DNA of 13,896 bases. Source: an uncultured Alcaligenaceae bacterium (lineage in GTDB: Bacteria > Pseudomonadota > Gammaproteobacteria > Burkholderiales > Burkholderiaceae_B). The stretch is from the NCBI GenBank assembly GCA_937897265.1, contig CALCPT010000518.1, forward strand, positions 1 to 13,896. Direction: 5' to 3'. Positions 1-6,677 of the stretch are shown here, piece after piece. The translations under genes and the position numbers were made by a program. The notes beneath the pieces are model-generated. The model was not told the origin of the DNA and did no database searches. It worked only from the letters and a program-made list of their open reading frames with translations. Each line of letters begins with the position of its first letter. The first letter of the stretch is position 1.

Positions 1-373
1 CAGTCAAGGTGTACGGAAACCCTTTCGCCTGAAACACTTGCCCATTCAGGATTTTTCCGCAAGAGCCGACGATGGCATCGCAGGGGCTCGTCATGATCTC
101 TGGGTTGTGATCGACGCAGCGCGCACCCTCGCGCAGTTCGCGCACAAAGCAATCGTGAAGGCTGTCAAAGCGTTGTTTTTTGGCTTCGCTCAAATCGAGG
201 TCGGTAAATAGTTTCCAGGTCGCAATCGAAACATCGCGTACCCAGCCCACCTTGATTTTGCTGAACCAGCCCATGAAATGCGTGACCGCAAGCCTAGGGA
301 TTCGGTTGGTGACCAAGAAATTTAGATCTTCATGTGCAAAGACATTTCTGACCGCTTTACTGATGTTCATCAT
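1..373 (-). CDS. psd: Phosphatidylserine decarboxylase, N-terminal part (runs off left edge)
   Basis: This enzyme decarboxylates phosphatidylserine to phosphatidylethanolamine at the inner membrane. I translated the minus strand from the ATG at 373 and obtained 124 open residues to the window edge. The stretch FVRELREGARCVDHNP, followed by SPCDAIVGSCGKI and FQAKGFPYTL, matches the conserved N-terminal half of the Psd family, where the usual motif reads SPCDG. The pyruvoyl-forming LGST-type site lies outside the window and cannot be checked. A second ATG directly follows the first (370), and an AAGGTGA ribosome site precedes the pair, so either may be the start. The gene diverges from the aminotransferase at 418 with 44 bases between. 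Family assignment is confident; completeness is unknown. Confidence 0.88.
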   Translation of the reverse strand, partial: MMNISKAVRNVFAHEDLNFLVTNRIPRLAVTHFMGWFSKIKVGWVRDVSIATWKLFTDLDLSEAKKQRFDSLHDCFVRELREGARCVDHNPEIMTSPCDAIVGSCGKILNGQVFQAKGFPYTLT

Positions 374-374
374 T

Positions 375-392
375 TCGTCACCTTAAAGTCAT
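375..392 (+). promoter_or_regulatory. Weak PHO-box-like tandem repeat between psd and the aminotransferase
   Basis: The sequence TCGTCACCTTAAAGTCAT holds two GTCAY cores exactly 11 bases apart, matching the spacing of the PhoB consensus CTGTCAT-N4-CTGTCAT (5 of 7 in each half). A poorer half-site, TGTTCAT, lies 11 bases further upstream (364-370). No good -10 hexamer follows at the expected distance, and the aminotransferase ribosome site begins only 15 bases on. This may be chance. Confidence 0.18.
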
Positions 393-417
393 AAAAAGGA
401 GTTTTCGAGGCAAAACT

Positions 418-2082
418 ATGACTGATCAAATTTTGAATGTTCTGCAATACATCACTGCGGCTGCAGTAGGGCTCTGGTTGTTGTTGAGAGTCAAGCAACG
501 GCTCGAACTCTCGGTTGCCAAATATCCCTCTTTGGGCGGACACCTGCGTTGGGCCAAGCGTATCGCGCGCTGGGTGCCTGGCTACTCGTACTCCGACGAC
601 AAATGGTTTGACGCCGATGGCGCCCCACCTGAGGTGGTGAAACAGCGTCGTGCGGCTCTTGAAACGTTGGGTAATGATCTGCGTACCCGCAGTGCGTTGA
701 CTCTGGCGCATACCGCAGCGAGTAAGCCCATGATTTCTGATTTGCAGTTCATCAGCAACTATCGGGTGCCGTACCAGTTTCGTGAAGTGTTGCAGCAACA
801 CATTCAGTTGGGCAGCTTCTGGCTGAGCAGCGATGGCGTTTGGCTGACCGACATGGACGGCAATCGTTTGATGGATGTGACCGGATCGTACGGTGTGAAC
901 TTGTTTGGTCTGGATTTTTATAAATCTTGCATTGAAGAGGGAAGTCAGCTTGTGCAAAACCTGGGTCCGGTTTTGGGCTCTTACCACCCCTGTGTGCTCG
1001 ATAACATTCGTCGTCTGTGCGCGATCTCGGGTAAAGACGAAGTTTCGTTCCACATGTCGGGTACTGAGGCTGTCATGCAAGCCGTGCGTCTGGCACGCTA
1101 TCAAACCGGTCGGCAAAAAATTGTTCGCTTCACCAGTGCCTATCATGGCTGGTGGGATGACGTGCAACCGGGTCCGGGCAATCCGATGCCACCCTCTAAG
1201 CATACGTTGACGTTGCGTGAAATGCACGAGAACACGCTGCGGGTCTTGCGCAATCGTCGTGATATTGCCTGTGTGTTGGTCAACCCGATACAAGCGATGC
1301 ACCCTAACCAGGCGGCACCAACCGATTCGACGCTGGTTGATGGTGGACGACGCGTGAATTATGATCGTGCGGCGTATACCGCTTGGCTTAAGGAATTGCG
1401 CCAAGTATGCACCGAACGCGGCATTATCTTTATTTTGGATGAGGTCTTTTTGGGCTTCAGACTTGCCCCGGGTGGAGCTCAAGAATATTTCGGCCTTGAA
1501 GCGGACATGGTCACCTACGGTAAGACCCTTGGTGGCGGCTTGCCAATCGGTATTCTGTGCGGTAAGAAGAGCCTGATGAAGCGTTTCTACGCTGATCATC
1601 CGGCCGATATTTGCTTTGCACGAGGTACCTTCAATGCACACCCTTATGTGATGGGTGCGATGAATGTCTTCTTGCATCGTCAAGATACCCCAGACGTTCA
1701 GAAGCTTTATGCAGAGCTTGAAACGACCTGGATCACACGCAAGAATCAGCTTAATGCTTTGCTCAAGCGTGAAGGCCTCCCTCTGCAGGTTGAGGCCATG
1801 TCGACGGTGTGGACGGTGTTGTACGACGTACCAAGCCGCTTTAACTGGTTGTTGCAGTTTTATTTGCGTCGCGAAGGCATCGCACTGAGCTGGGTGGGTA
1901 CGGGCAGACTGATTTTTAGTCTGAACTTTACCGATGCGGATTTTGATGAATTTTGCCAACGTTTTGTACGAGCTGCACATCAGATGGCTGCGGGCGCTTG
2001 GTGGTGGACGCCGCAAGGGCAAACAAACAAACAAATTAAACGCCGTATGTTGTTAGAGATGGTGCAGCAGACAAAGCTGTAA
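418..2082 (+). CDS. Membrane-anchored class III PLP-dependent aminotransferase
   Basis: This 554-residue protein belongs to the fold-type I class III aminotransferases, the group of glutamate-1-semialdehyde aminomutase and omega-transaminases. Visible motifs are FHMSGTEAVMQAVRLAR (PLP phosphate binding), SAYHGWWDD, ILDEVFLGFR with the cofactor Asp at 341, and TYGKTLGGGLPIG with the Schiff-base Lys at 369. Family members are usually 430-460 residues. The extra length is an N-terminal extension of about 100 residues that begins with a hydrophobic segment (about residues 8-24), so the enzyme is probably anchored at the inner membrane. A GAGG ribosome site sits 7 bases before the ATG. Its neighbours are a phosphatidylserine decarboxylase and other membrane proteins, which suggests a lipid-linked or membrane-associated amine substrate. 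The actual substrate cannot be read from the sequence. It is not ordinary HemL, which is soluble and lacks this extension. Confidence 0.85.
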   Translation: MTDQILNVLQYITAAAVGLWLLLRVKQRLELSVAKYPSLGGHLRWAKRIARWVPGYSYSDDKWFDADGAPPEVVKQRRAALETLGNDLRTRSALTLAHTAASKPMISDLQFISNYRVPYQFREVLQQHIQLGSFWLSSDGVWLTDMDGNRLMDVTGSYGVNLFGLDFYKSCIEEGSQLVQNLGPVLGSYHPCVLDNIRRLCAISGKDEVSFHMSGTEAVMQAVRLARYQTGRQKIVRFTSAYHGWWDDVQPGPGNPMPPSKHTLTLREMHENTLRVLRNRRDIACVLVNPIQAMHPNQAAPTDSTLVDGGRRVNYDRAAYTAWLKELRQVCTERGIIFILDEVFLGFRLAPGGAQEYFGLEADMVTYGKTLGGGLPIGILCGKKSLMKRFYADHPADICFARGTFNAHPYVMGAMNVFLHRQDTPDVQKLYAELETTWITRKNQLNALLKREGLPLQVEAMSTVWTVLYDVPSRFNWLLQFYLRREGIALSWVGTGRLIFSLNFTDADFDEFCQRFVRAAHQMAAGAWWWTPQGQTNKQIKRRMLLEMVQQTKL

Positions 2083-2163
2083 GGGTCTGCTGTGTGATCG
2101 GTCATTACAGACTTTTAGCGCGGTGGTGAGGGTGTTCAAAGCGGTCTAGCAAGGTAGTGATGA

Positions 2164-2206
2164 CAATCAGAGACTTAAATTTCTTACGAACTTAACTCTC
2201 TGATTG
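2164..2206. repeat. Inverted repeat between convergent genes
   Basis: CAATCAGAGA at 2164-2173 is perfectly complementary to TCTCTGATTG at 2197-2206. A mismatch and four further inner pairs (TTAA/TTAA) follow. It lies in the 197-base gap where the aminotransferase and the membrane protein gene converge, so a two-way transcript-end hairpin is possible. There is no GC-rich core or T-run, so it is not a standard intrinsic terminator. I saw nothing else in this gap. Confidence 0.35.
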
Positions 2207-2279
2207 AATCTTGTTCAGTGCTGCTAAAGTTACTGGTTGAATCCGTCCAGTGAGGCCCAAGACCCCACCTTCACTCTGC

Positions 2280-2888
2280 TTAATGTGATTGAATATGTGG
2301 CATGGGGTCAATCAATTCACCGCGCATTAAATAGATGGGTGAGCGACGGTACAGCATGACGTCATGAAATGGGTCTGTCAAAATCTTCAACGCCCAAGCG
2401 AACGCCGCCTTGAAACTGTCTTTAATGCACAACTGCGCGACTCTGAATAACAAGCCAGCAACGCCCAAAAACAGCCAAGCCATACCGACAATACGCACTG
2501 TCGTATCTTCGTAAGCCTCGGGTACCGCCCAGGTGATGAGAGAAGGTTGCAGGTAAGCCAGCACCGGTACTGCGGCCCAAATTGACAGCAACACAATCTT
2601 GCGATGTAAGTTGTAGCCAACTTTAATTTCTTCTTTGTGCTCGTGGGTCGCTTGATTAACGTGATCGTAGCCCTTTGGCTCAAAAAAGAAATGACCAGAT
2701 TGGCGCGTCGTCATCGCCACTAACCAGGCAACCAACGAGGCTGCGACAGGATTGATGAAGAGCAATACATACGACACTAGAAACGATAAAGCGCTGACCA
2801 AGTGCAGGCTTTGATTAATGCGACTGTGGTGATAATAACGATGATCATCCCAGCGCTGTATTTTTAAAGTGTTTAGCAATTCTTTCAT
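2280..2888 (-). CDS. Multi-pass membrane protein, tentatively DUF962/Mpo1-like
   Basis: This 202-residue protein has about four hydrophobic segments, at roughly residues 30-45, 47-60, 98-125 and 132-155. A polar His-rich N-terminal half carries HHSRINQSLH (residues 20-29), GHFFFE (65-70) and DHVNQATHEH (75-84). The pattern of paired His, Asn and His before the first membrane segment, followed by GHFFFE after the second, resembles the DUF962/Mpo1 family. Yeast Mpo1 in that family is an iron-dependent dioxygenase of 2-hydroxy fatty acid breakdown. I infer a metal-binding, lipid-acting membrane enzyme, but the family match is from memory. The C-terminus (KILTDPFHD and RRSPIYLMRGELIDP) is cytosolic-looking and unfamiliar. 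An AAGGA ribosome site precedes the ATG. It is divergent from the glycosyltransferase and convergent with the aminotransferase. Confidence 0.6.
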   Translation of the reverse strand: MKELLNTLKIQRWDDHRYYHHSRINQSLHLVSALSFLVSYVLLFINPVAASLVAWLVAMTTRQSGHFFFEPKGYDHVNQATHEHKEEIKVGYNLHRKIVLLSIWAAVPVLAYLQPSLITWAVPEAYEDTTVRIVGMAWLFLGVAGLLFRVAQLCIKDSFKAAFAWALKILTDPFHDVMLYRRSPIYLMRGELIDPMPHIQSH

Positions 2889-3012
2889 CGTGATCCTTTG
2901 TGTTATCCGTGTCGCAAATCGAATGGTTGATGGGCAACTCCTCAGGTGAGATTATTTCAGAAGCATTGAGTCAAAAGATGAATTTTTGATGACATTCGTG
3001 TTGCAGTTTATT

Positions 3013-3047
3013 TTCATATAGTCGCTGTCATCGAACGGTTATATGAA
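3013..3047. repeat. Inverted repeat TTCATATA/TATATGAA in divergent promoter
   Basis: TTCATATA at 3013-3020 is the exact reverse complement of TATATGAA at 3040-3047, with 19 bases between. It sits in the 199-base gap between the divergent genes starting at 2888 and 3088 and brackets the candidate PHO box. It could be an operator or an AT-rich coincidence. Confidence 0.3.
3025..3042 (+). promoter_or_regulatory. Candidate PHO box upstream of the GT4 gene
   Basis: CTGTCATCGAACGGTTAT has a perfect first PhoB half-site (CTGTCAT), a 4-base spacer and a 5-of-7 second half-site (CGGTTAT). A TACAGT hexamer (3053-3058; 4 of 6 to TATAAT) begins 10 bases after the box, which is the spacing typical of PhoB-activated promoters. 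That would place transcription start near 3065 and leave a short leader before the ATG at 3088. A weaker reverse-oriented pair (ATGACAT-N4-GTTGCAG, 2989-3006) faces the other gene. The motif is seen; PhoB control is inferred. Confidence 0.4.
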
Positions 3048-3087
3048 TTGATTACAGTCATACAAACCTCAGTGATAAAGAGCTCAG

Positions 3088-4338
3088 ATGACAGAATACG
3101 CGCCCATTCAAGTCGATCGAATTTATCCCGATAAGCCTAGCCTCAGAATAGCGTTGGTGACTGAAACCTACCCTCCCGATATTAATGGGGTGGCTCACAC
3201 TGTTTCAAAAATAGTAGAAGGCTTGCGCTCTCGTGGGCACGAATTGATGTTGGTTAGGCCAAGGCATCACAGCGACACCGAGGCGGCCGCCGATTCACGC
3301 TATCAAGAAGTTTTGGTGCGCGGTGCACCGATTCCGATGTACAAGCAGTTGCGCATGGGCTTGCCCGCTCAGGGTGCTTTGCAAAAATTGTGGCTCAAGC
3401 AGCGCCCTGATCTCGTGCATATCGCGACAGAGGGGCCTTTGGGGTGGTCGGCCTCGCGGGCGGCGCGTAAGCTCAAAATACCCACAAGTTCAGACTTTAG
3501 AACCAATTTTCATGCCTACAGCCAGTTTTATGGATTTGGCTGGCTCAAGGGTGCGATTGTTGCCTACATGCGAAAATTCCATAACGCGACGCACTGCACG
3601 ATGGTTCCAACACAGGGCTTGATGGCAGAGCTGTCAAAGATCGGGTTTGATCGCTTGATGGTTGTGCCGCGTGGCGTGGATACAGAAAACTTTTCGCCCC
3701 TAAAACGCGATGAACAACTACGGCAAAGCTGGGGTGCGACTGCAGAGACGCAAGTTTTGCTGTCCGTTGGGCGTCTGGCTGTTGAGAAAAATCTCGATAC
3801 GGTCGTGCGTTGTTTCAAATCATTACAAGCCCGTGGTTTGCCAGTCAAACTGGTGATTGTTGGAGATGGCCCGTTGCGTCAAAGCCTCGAGCGCAGTATC
3901 CCAGAGGCGATCTTTGCAGGCACACGCACAGGCGTAGATTTGGCGAAGCACTATGCTAGCGCCGATTTGTTTATTTTTCCAAGCTTGACTGAGACCTTTG
4001 GTAACGTGACGATTGAGGCCATGGCAAGTGGTCTGGCCGTGGTGGCTTACGATCATGCGGCGGCCGGACAGCTCATCGAGCACAAACGCAATGGAATGGT
4101 GTTGGCGCCGAACCAAGACGCGCAGCTCTTCGAGGCGGCTCGGCAACTTGTCGAAGACTCTGCCCTGCAAACGCAAGTTCGAGTGGCTGCACGTCAGACA
4201 GCAGTGGATCGGGATTGGAGCTCGGTGATTGCGCGCACTGAGGGGATTTTTAGATCATTGATTGCTAATGAGGATCCCGCCGCCGTTGTGGTGTCTGAAC
4301 GCTCGAAGGCATCGGGTTTACCTCAGGCGTTACGCTGA
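3088..4338 (+). CDS. GT4-family glycosyltransferase, glycolipid-type
   Basis: This 416-residue retaining GT-B glycosyltransferase belongs to family GT4. The N-terminal domain opens with LRIALVTETYPPDINGVAHTVSKIVEGLRSRGHE, the glycine-containing acceptor-side motif of this group. The C-terminal nucleotide-sugar domain has LLSVGRLAVEKNL, LVIVGDGP, and the E-x7-E motif in SLTETFGNVTIEAMASG (Glu302 and Glu310). There is no transmembrane helix; such enzymes usually sit on the inner face of the membrane. The pattern resembles SqdX/MgtA/Agt-like enzymes that glycosylate diacylglycerol or related lipids. The sugar donor and acceptor cannot be assigned here. The ribosome site is weak. A candidate PHO box upstream and the lipid-gene neighbours favour a role in glycolipid synthesis over capsule or LPS assembly. 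It converges with the HAD gene, and the 109-base gap holds only a weak 5-bp hairpin (4351-4371). Confidence 0.85.
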   Translation: MTEYAPIQVDRIYPDKPSLRIALVTETYPPDINGVAHTVSKIVEGLRSRGHELMLVRPRHHSDTEAAADSRYQEVLVRGAPIPMYKQLRMGLPAQGALQKLWLKQRPDLVHIATEGPLGWSASRAARKLKIPTSSDFRTNFHAYSQFYGFGWLKGAIVAYMRKFHNATHCTMVPTQGLMAELSKIGFDRLMVVPRGVDTENFSPLKRDEQLRQSWGATAETQVLLSVGRLAVEKNLDTVVRCFKSLQARGLPVKLVIVGDGPLRQSLERSIPEAIFAGTRTGVDLAKHYASADLFIFPSLTETFGNVTIEAMASGLAVVAYDHAAAGQLIEHKRNGMVLAPNQDAQLFEAARQLVEDSALQTQVRVAARQTAVDRDWSSVIARTEGIFRSLIANEDPAAVVVSERSKASGLPQALR

Positions 4339-4447
4339 AGACGCTTCTTTGAGTAAGGTGCCTAGGTACTCGCAAAAAAATCTTTGAGCCGCCGATGCGT
4401 AGACGACGAAATTGAGAACGCGCTCAGTTGCGGGTGCAGGGTAGGCG

Positions 4448-5113
4448 TTAGAGGCGAGTCTCTGCGTAGTCGACAAAGCTTGCTGCAATAGGGTACTGCT
4501 GCACCGAGTTATCGCCGTAGCCGCTTCGATGAAATACGAACGGGATGCCGCAGTTGCTTGCACAGAGCGCGTCCACGTGCGTATCTCCAACCAGCACGCA
4601 GTCGCTGGTCTTGACTTTCAGCGCGGCGATTGTTGTGAGCAGGGGTAACGCGTGAGGCTTGGGATGAGCGGTGGTATCACCACCGGTCACGACGGTAAAG
4701 TAGGCAGACAACCCGTGTCTTTCAAGCGCTTGCTTAGCTGACCCTTCAATTTTATTAGTGCATACGGCTAAGTGATGCCCTGTAGAGCACAAGTGATCAA
4801 GTAAGGCCAAGACGTTTGGGTAAAGAAACGAATGGTCATGCGCTTGGTGCGCGTAGTGCTTTAAATACGCCTGTTGGATGTCTTCGGCAGCCGCAGCGGG
4901 AGCCTGAACGAGCTGCATCACCGAAGCTAGAATGTCGGGCAATGGGCCATATAGGTTCGGAATCACTTGCTCGGGGGCAAGCGTCTGAAAGCCGCAATCA
5001 AGTAGTGCTTGATTAGCGGCCTGCCGAATATCGGGCTCGGTGTGCATGAGCGTGCCATCAAGGTCAAAGACGATGGCCGCAGAGTGATTGATATAGTCTT
5101 TGGCTGTCTTCAT
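4448..5113 (-). CDS. HAD-superfamily phosphatase, Gph-like
   Basis: This 221-residue hydrolase of the haloacid dehalogenase superfamily resembles phosphoglycolate phosphatase. All four motifs are present: FDLDGTL (nucleophile Asp17, acid/base Asp19), Thr119 in VCTNK, Lys152 in HPKP, and LVGDTHVD with Asp177 and Asp181. An alpha-helical cap follows motif I. It is the last gene of the operon. The chosen ATG at 5113 overlaps the stop of the upstream hydrolase as TGATG, implying coupled translation; a GTG one codon earlier (5116) is also possible. It lacks the DWAGT motif of phosphonoacetaldehyde hydrolase, so it should cleave a phosphate ester, not a C-P bond. I infer that it dephosphorylates a product of the pathway or detoxifies a by-product. 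The substrate is unknown. Confidence 0.85.
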   Translation of the reverse strand: MKTAKDYINHSAAIVFDLDGTLMHTEPDIRQAANQALLDCGFQTLAPEQVIPNLYGPLPDILASVMQLVQAPAAAAEDIQQAYLKHYAHQAHDHSFLYPNVLALLDHLCSTGHHLAVCTNKIEGSAKQALERHGLSAYFTVVTGGDTTAHPKPHALPLLTTIAALKVKTSDCVLVGDTHVDALCASNCGIPFVFHRSGYGDNSVQQYPIAASFVDYAETRL

Positions 5114-6663
5114 CACCGAGACACCAAGCCAGCTGGAGATGCCGCATAGCCAGTCAAGGTACGGTCGGCATGTAGAAGCTTCCAGTCAAGCATCTTTTGC
5201 GTCATCTTTAACAGCTCGAGCGTATAGCTGGGATCTTGCGCAACATTATGAAGTTGTGCTGGATCCTTCGTCAGGTCAAAGAATAATGGTGGCAAAGCCG
5301 CAAAATGAACATACTTATACTCATCGTTTTGAATCACTGAAAGCGCGCACTGATCCATTGAGATGCCTAAAAAATCTTCAGGCTTTGAATAGTAAATATT
5401 TCTAAAATCAAATTCATAGTGCACTTCAGTGCGCCAGTCGGCAGGCGCGATACCTGTTTGTACAAACGGCAACAGCGACCGCCCGTCGCACGTTCTCGGT
5501 ATCGGCCGTTCAAGCCAGCTCAAGATTGTGGGCATAGTATCAATTGTTTCGGTAAAGTGCCGAACAATATTGCCTCGCGTAGCATCTGCTTCAGGGTTTG
5601 GATCACGCACAATCATAGGAATATGAAAGCTCTGATCGAAGTAGCCAATCTTACCTAAGAGGTGGTGATCGCCCAATTGCTCGCCGTGATCGCTGGTGAG
5701 AATGATGAGGGTGTTATCCCACTGACCGGTCTTTTTTAGGTAGTCAAAGACGCGTCCGATGTGATGATCAACCTCAGACATTAAGCCGTAGTATGTGGCA
5801 CGCATTTGACGGACTTCAGCGTCTTGCATATCGGCGCCAAGCCCTTGCCCATTTTCAAAGAAGCGGCGACGTTCAATGGATTGAAGGTAATACGCCAAGA
5901 GTGGATGCTGTGATGCTTCGAGGTCTTTGCTTGATGCTCGAATTGGCGATGGGCAGTCTTTTGGGTCATACATCTCGTGATAGGGTGCTGCCGCGCAAAA
6001 GGGTGGGTGAGGGCGGTAGTAGCCAAGATGCAAGAACCAAGGTTTATTTTCAGTCCCTTTAAGGTATTCGAGTGCGCGGTCAGTGAACCATGTGGTGTCG
6101 GATAAATGCGCGGGGACCATACTTGGCTTGGCCGTTGCGCCAATATCGGCCTCGGTAACGTCTTGCGGTAACCAGATATCGTTAGGCTTTTCAGGCATAG
6201 CGAAGCCCTGAGAGGCCAGCCAGGCAAAGTAGGCCTCTTTATCCAACCCCCACGAACCGACGGGATGCCAGCCCTCCATATCTGCACCTAAGACTTTAAA
6301 GCGCGGGTCTTCGGCAGCCGTTTCACGAGGATCAGGTGTCGTAGTGGTGTAGCCGACCAAGGCGGGCTGATAGCCGGCCTTGCGGACTTCTTTTGCGATA
6401 TTGGTGTGACGCGCATCAAGCGGAATCGTATTTTGTACCGCGCGGTGAGTCATCATATAAAGACCGGTCAGCATCGAGGCGCGACCAGGGCCGCAAGGGA
6501 CGGCTTGCGTGTAATGCTTAGCGAAAGTGACACCTTCACTTGCTAAGGATTCGATGTTTGGAGTTTGAATGACAGGGTGTCCAAGATTTTTGAGAGTATC
6601 ACCACGCCATTGGTCAACCACAATCAAAAGGACATTTTTTTGTTTAGCTGTCATGAGATGCAT
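5113..6663 (-). CDS. pehA: Phosphonate monoester hydrolase / phosphodiesterase (PMH)
   Basis: This alkaline-phosphatase-superfamily enzyme cleaves the P-O ester bond of phosphonate monoesters and, promiscuously, phosphodiesters and sulfate esters. It aligns closely, as I recall the sequences, with the Rhizobium leguminosarum and Burkholderia caryophylli PMHs over its whole 516 residues. It shares KNVLLIVVDQWR, VPCGPGRASMLTGLY, HRAVQNT, VGYTTTTPDPR, LHLGYYRPHPPF and TSDHGEQLGDHHLLGKIGYF. Cys57 in CGPGR is the C-x-P-x-R residue converted to formylglycine. Asp17, Gln18, Asn78, Thr107, His219, Asp325, His326 and Lys338 match the known metal and substrate ligands. There is no signal peptide, so it acts in the cytoplasm. 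A second ATG at 6654 gives an N-terminus closer to the characterised enzymes. It lies 14 bases after the permease gene and overlaps the HAD gene. No formylglycine-generating enzyme is in the window. Confidence 0.92.
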   Translation of the reverse strand: MHLMTAKQKNVLLIVVDQWRGDTLKNLGHPVIQTPNIESLASEGVTFAKHYTQAVPCGPGRASMLTGLYMMTHRAVQNTIPLDARHTNIAKEVRKAGYQPALVGYTTTTPDPRETAAEDPRFKVLGADMEGWHPVGSWGLDKEAYFAWLASQGFAMPEKPNDIWLPQDVTEADIGATAKPSMVPAHLSDTTWFTDRALEYLKGTENKPWFLHLGYYRPHPPFCAAAPYHEMYDPKDCPSPIRASSKDLEASQHPLLAYYLQSIERRRFFENGQGLGADMQDAEVRQMRATYYGLMSEVDHHIGRVFDYLKKTGQWDNTLIILTSDHGEQLGDHHLLGKIGYFDQSFHIPMIVRDPNPEADATRGNIVRHFTETIDTMPTILSWLERPIPRTCDGRSLLPFVQTGIAPADWRTEVHYEFDFRNIYYSKPEDFLGISMDQCALSVIQNDEYKYVHFAALPPLFFDLTKDPAQLHNVAQDPSYTLELLKMTQKMLDWKLLHADRTLTGYAASPAGLVSR

Positions 6664-6677
6664 CCGTTAGAAATAAG

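Noticed and set aside
370..2034. A 554-codon open frame antisense to the aminotransferase
   Set aside because: Its codons are in exact register with the real gene, so it stays open simply because the plus strand lacks TTA, CTA and TCA codons there. Its translation shows no known domain, and the plus-strand motifs are unmistakable.
2103..2120. PHO box after the aminotransferase (CGGTCAT half-site)
   Set aside because: The position 11 bases on does not resemble a second half-site, and no gene starts downstream on that strand.
4351..4371. Terminator between the convergent GT4 and HAD genes
   Set aside because: GAGTA/TACTC makes only a 5-bp stem. The adjacent A-run lies on the wrong side for an intrinsic terminator on either strand.
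4330..4590. An 86-codon minus-strand frame over the end of the HAD gene
   Set aside because: Most of it overlaps the HAD gene in another frame, there is no recognisable domain and no ribosome site was seen.
4448..5116. The HAD gene as phosphonoacetaldehyde hydrolase (PhnX)
   Set aside because: The nucleophile motif is FDLDGTL, typical of phosphatases, and the PhnX-type DWAGT motif is missing.
5113..6663. Annotation as a plain arylsulfatase
   Set aside because: The whole length follows phosphonate monoester hydrolases, including VPCGPGRASMLTGLY, the Asn78, Thr107 and Lys338 equivalents, and the C-terminal HADRTLT. There is no export signal.
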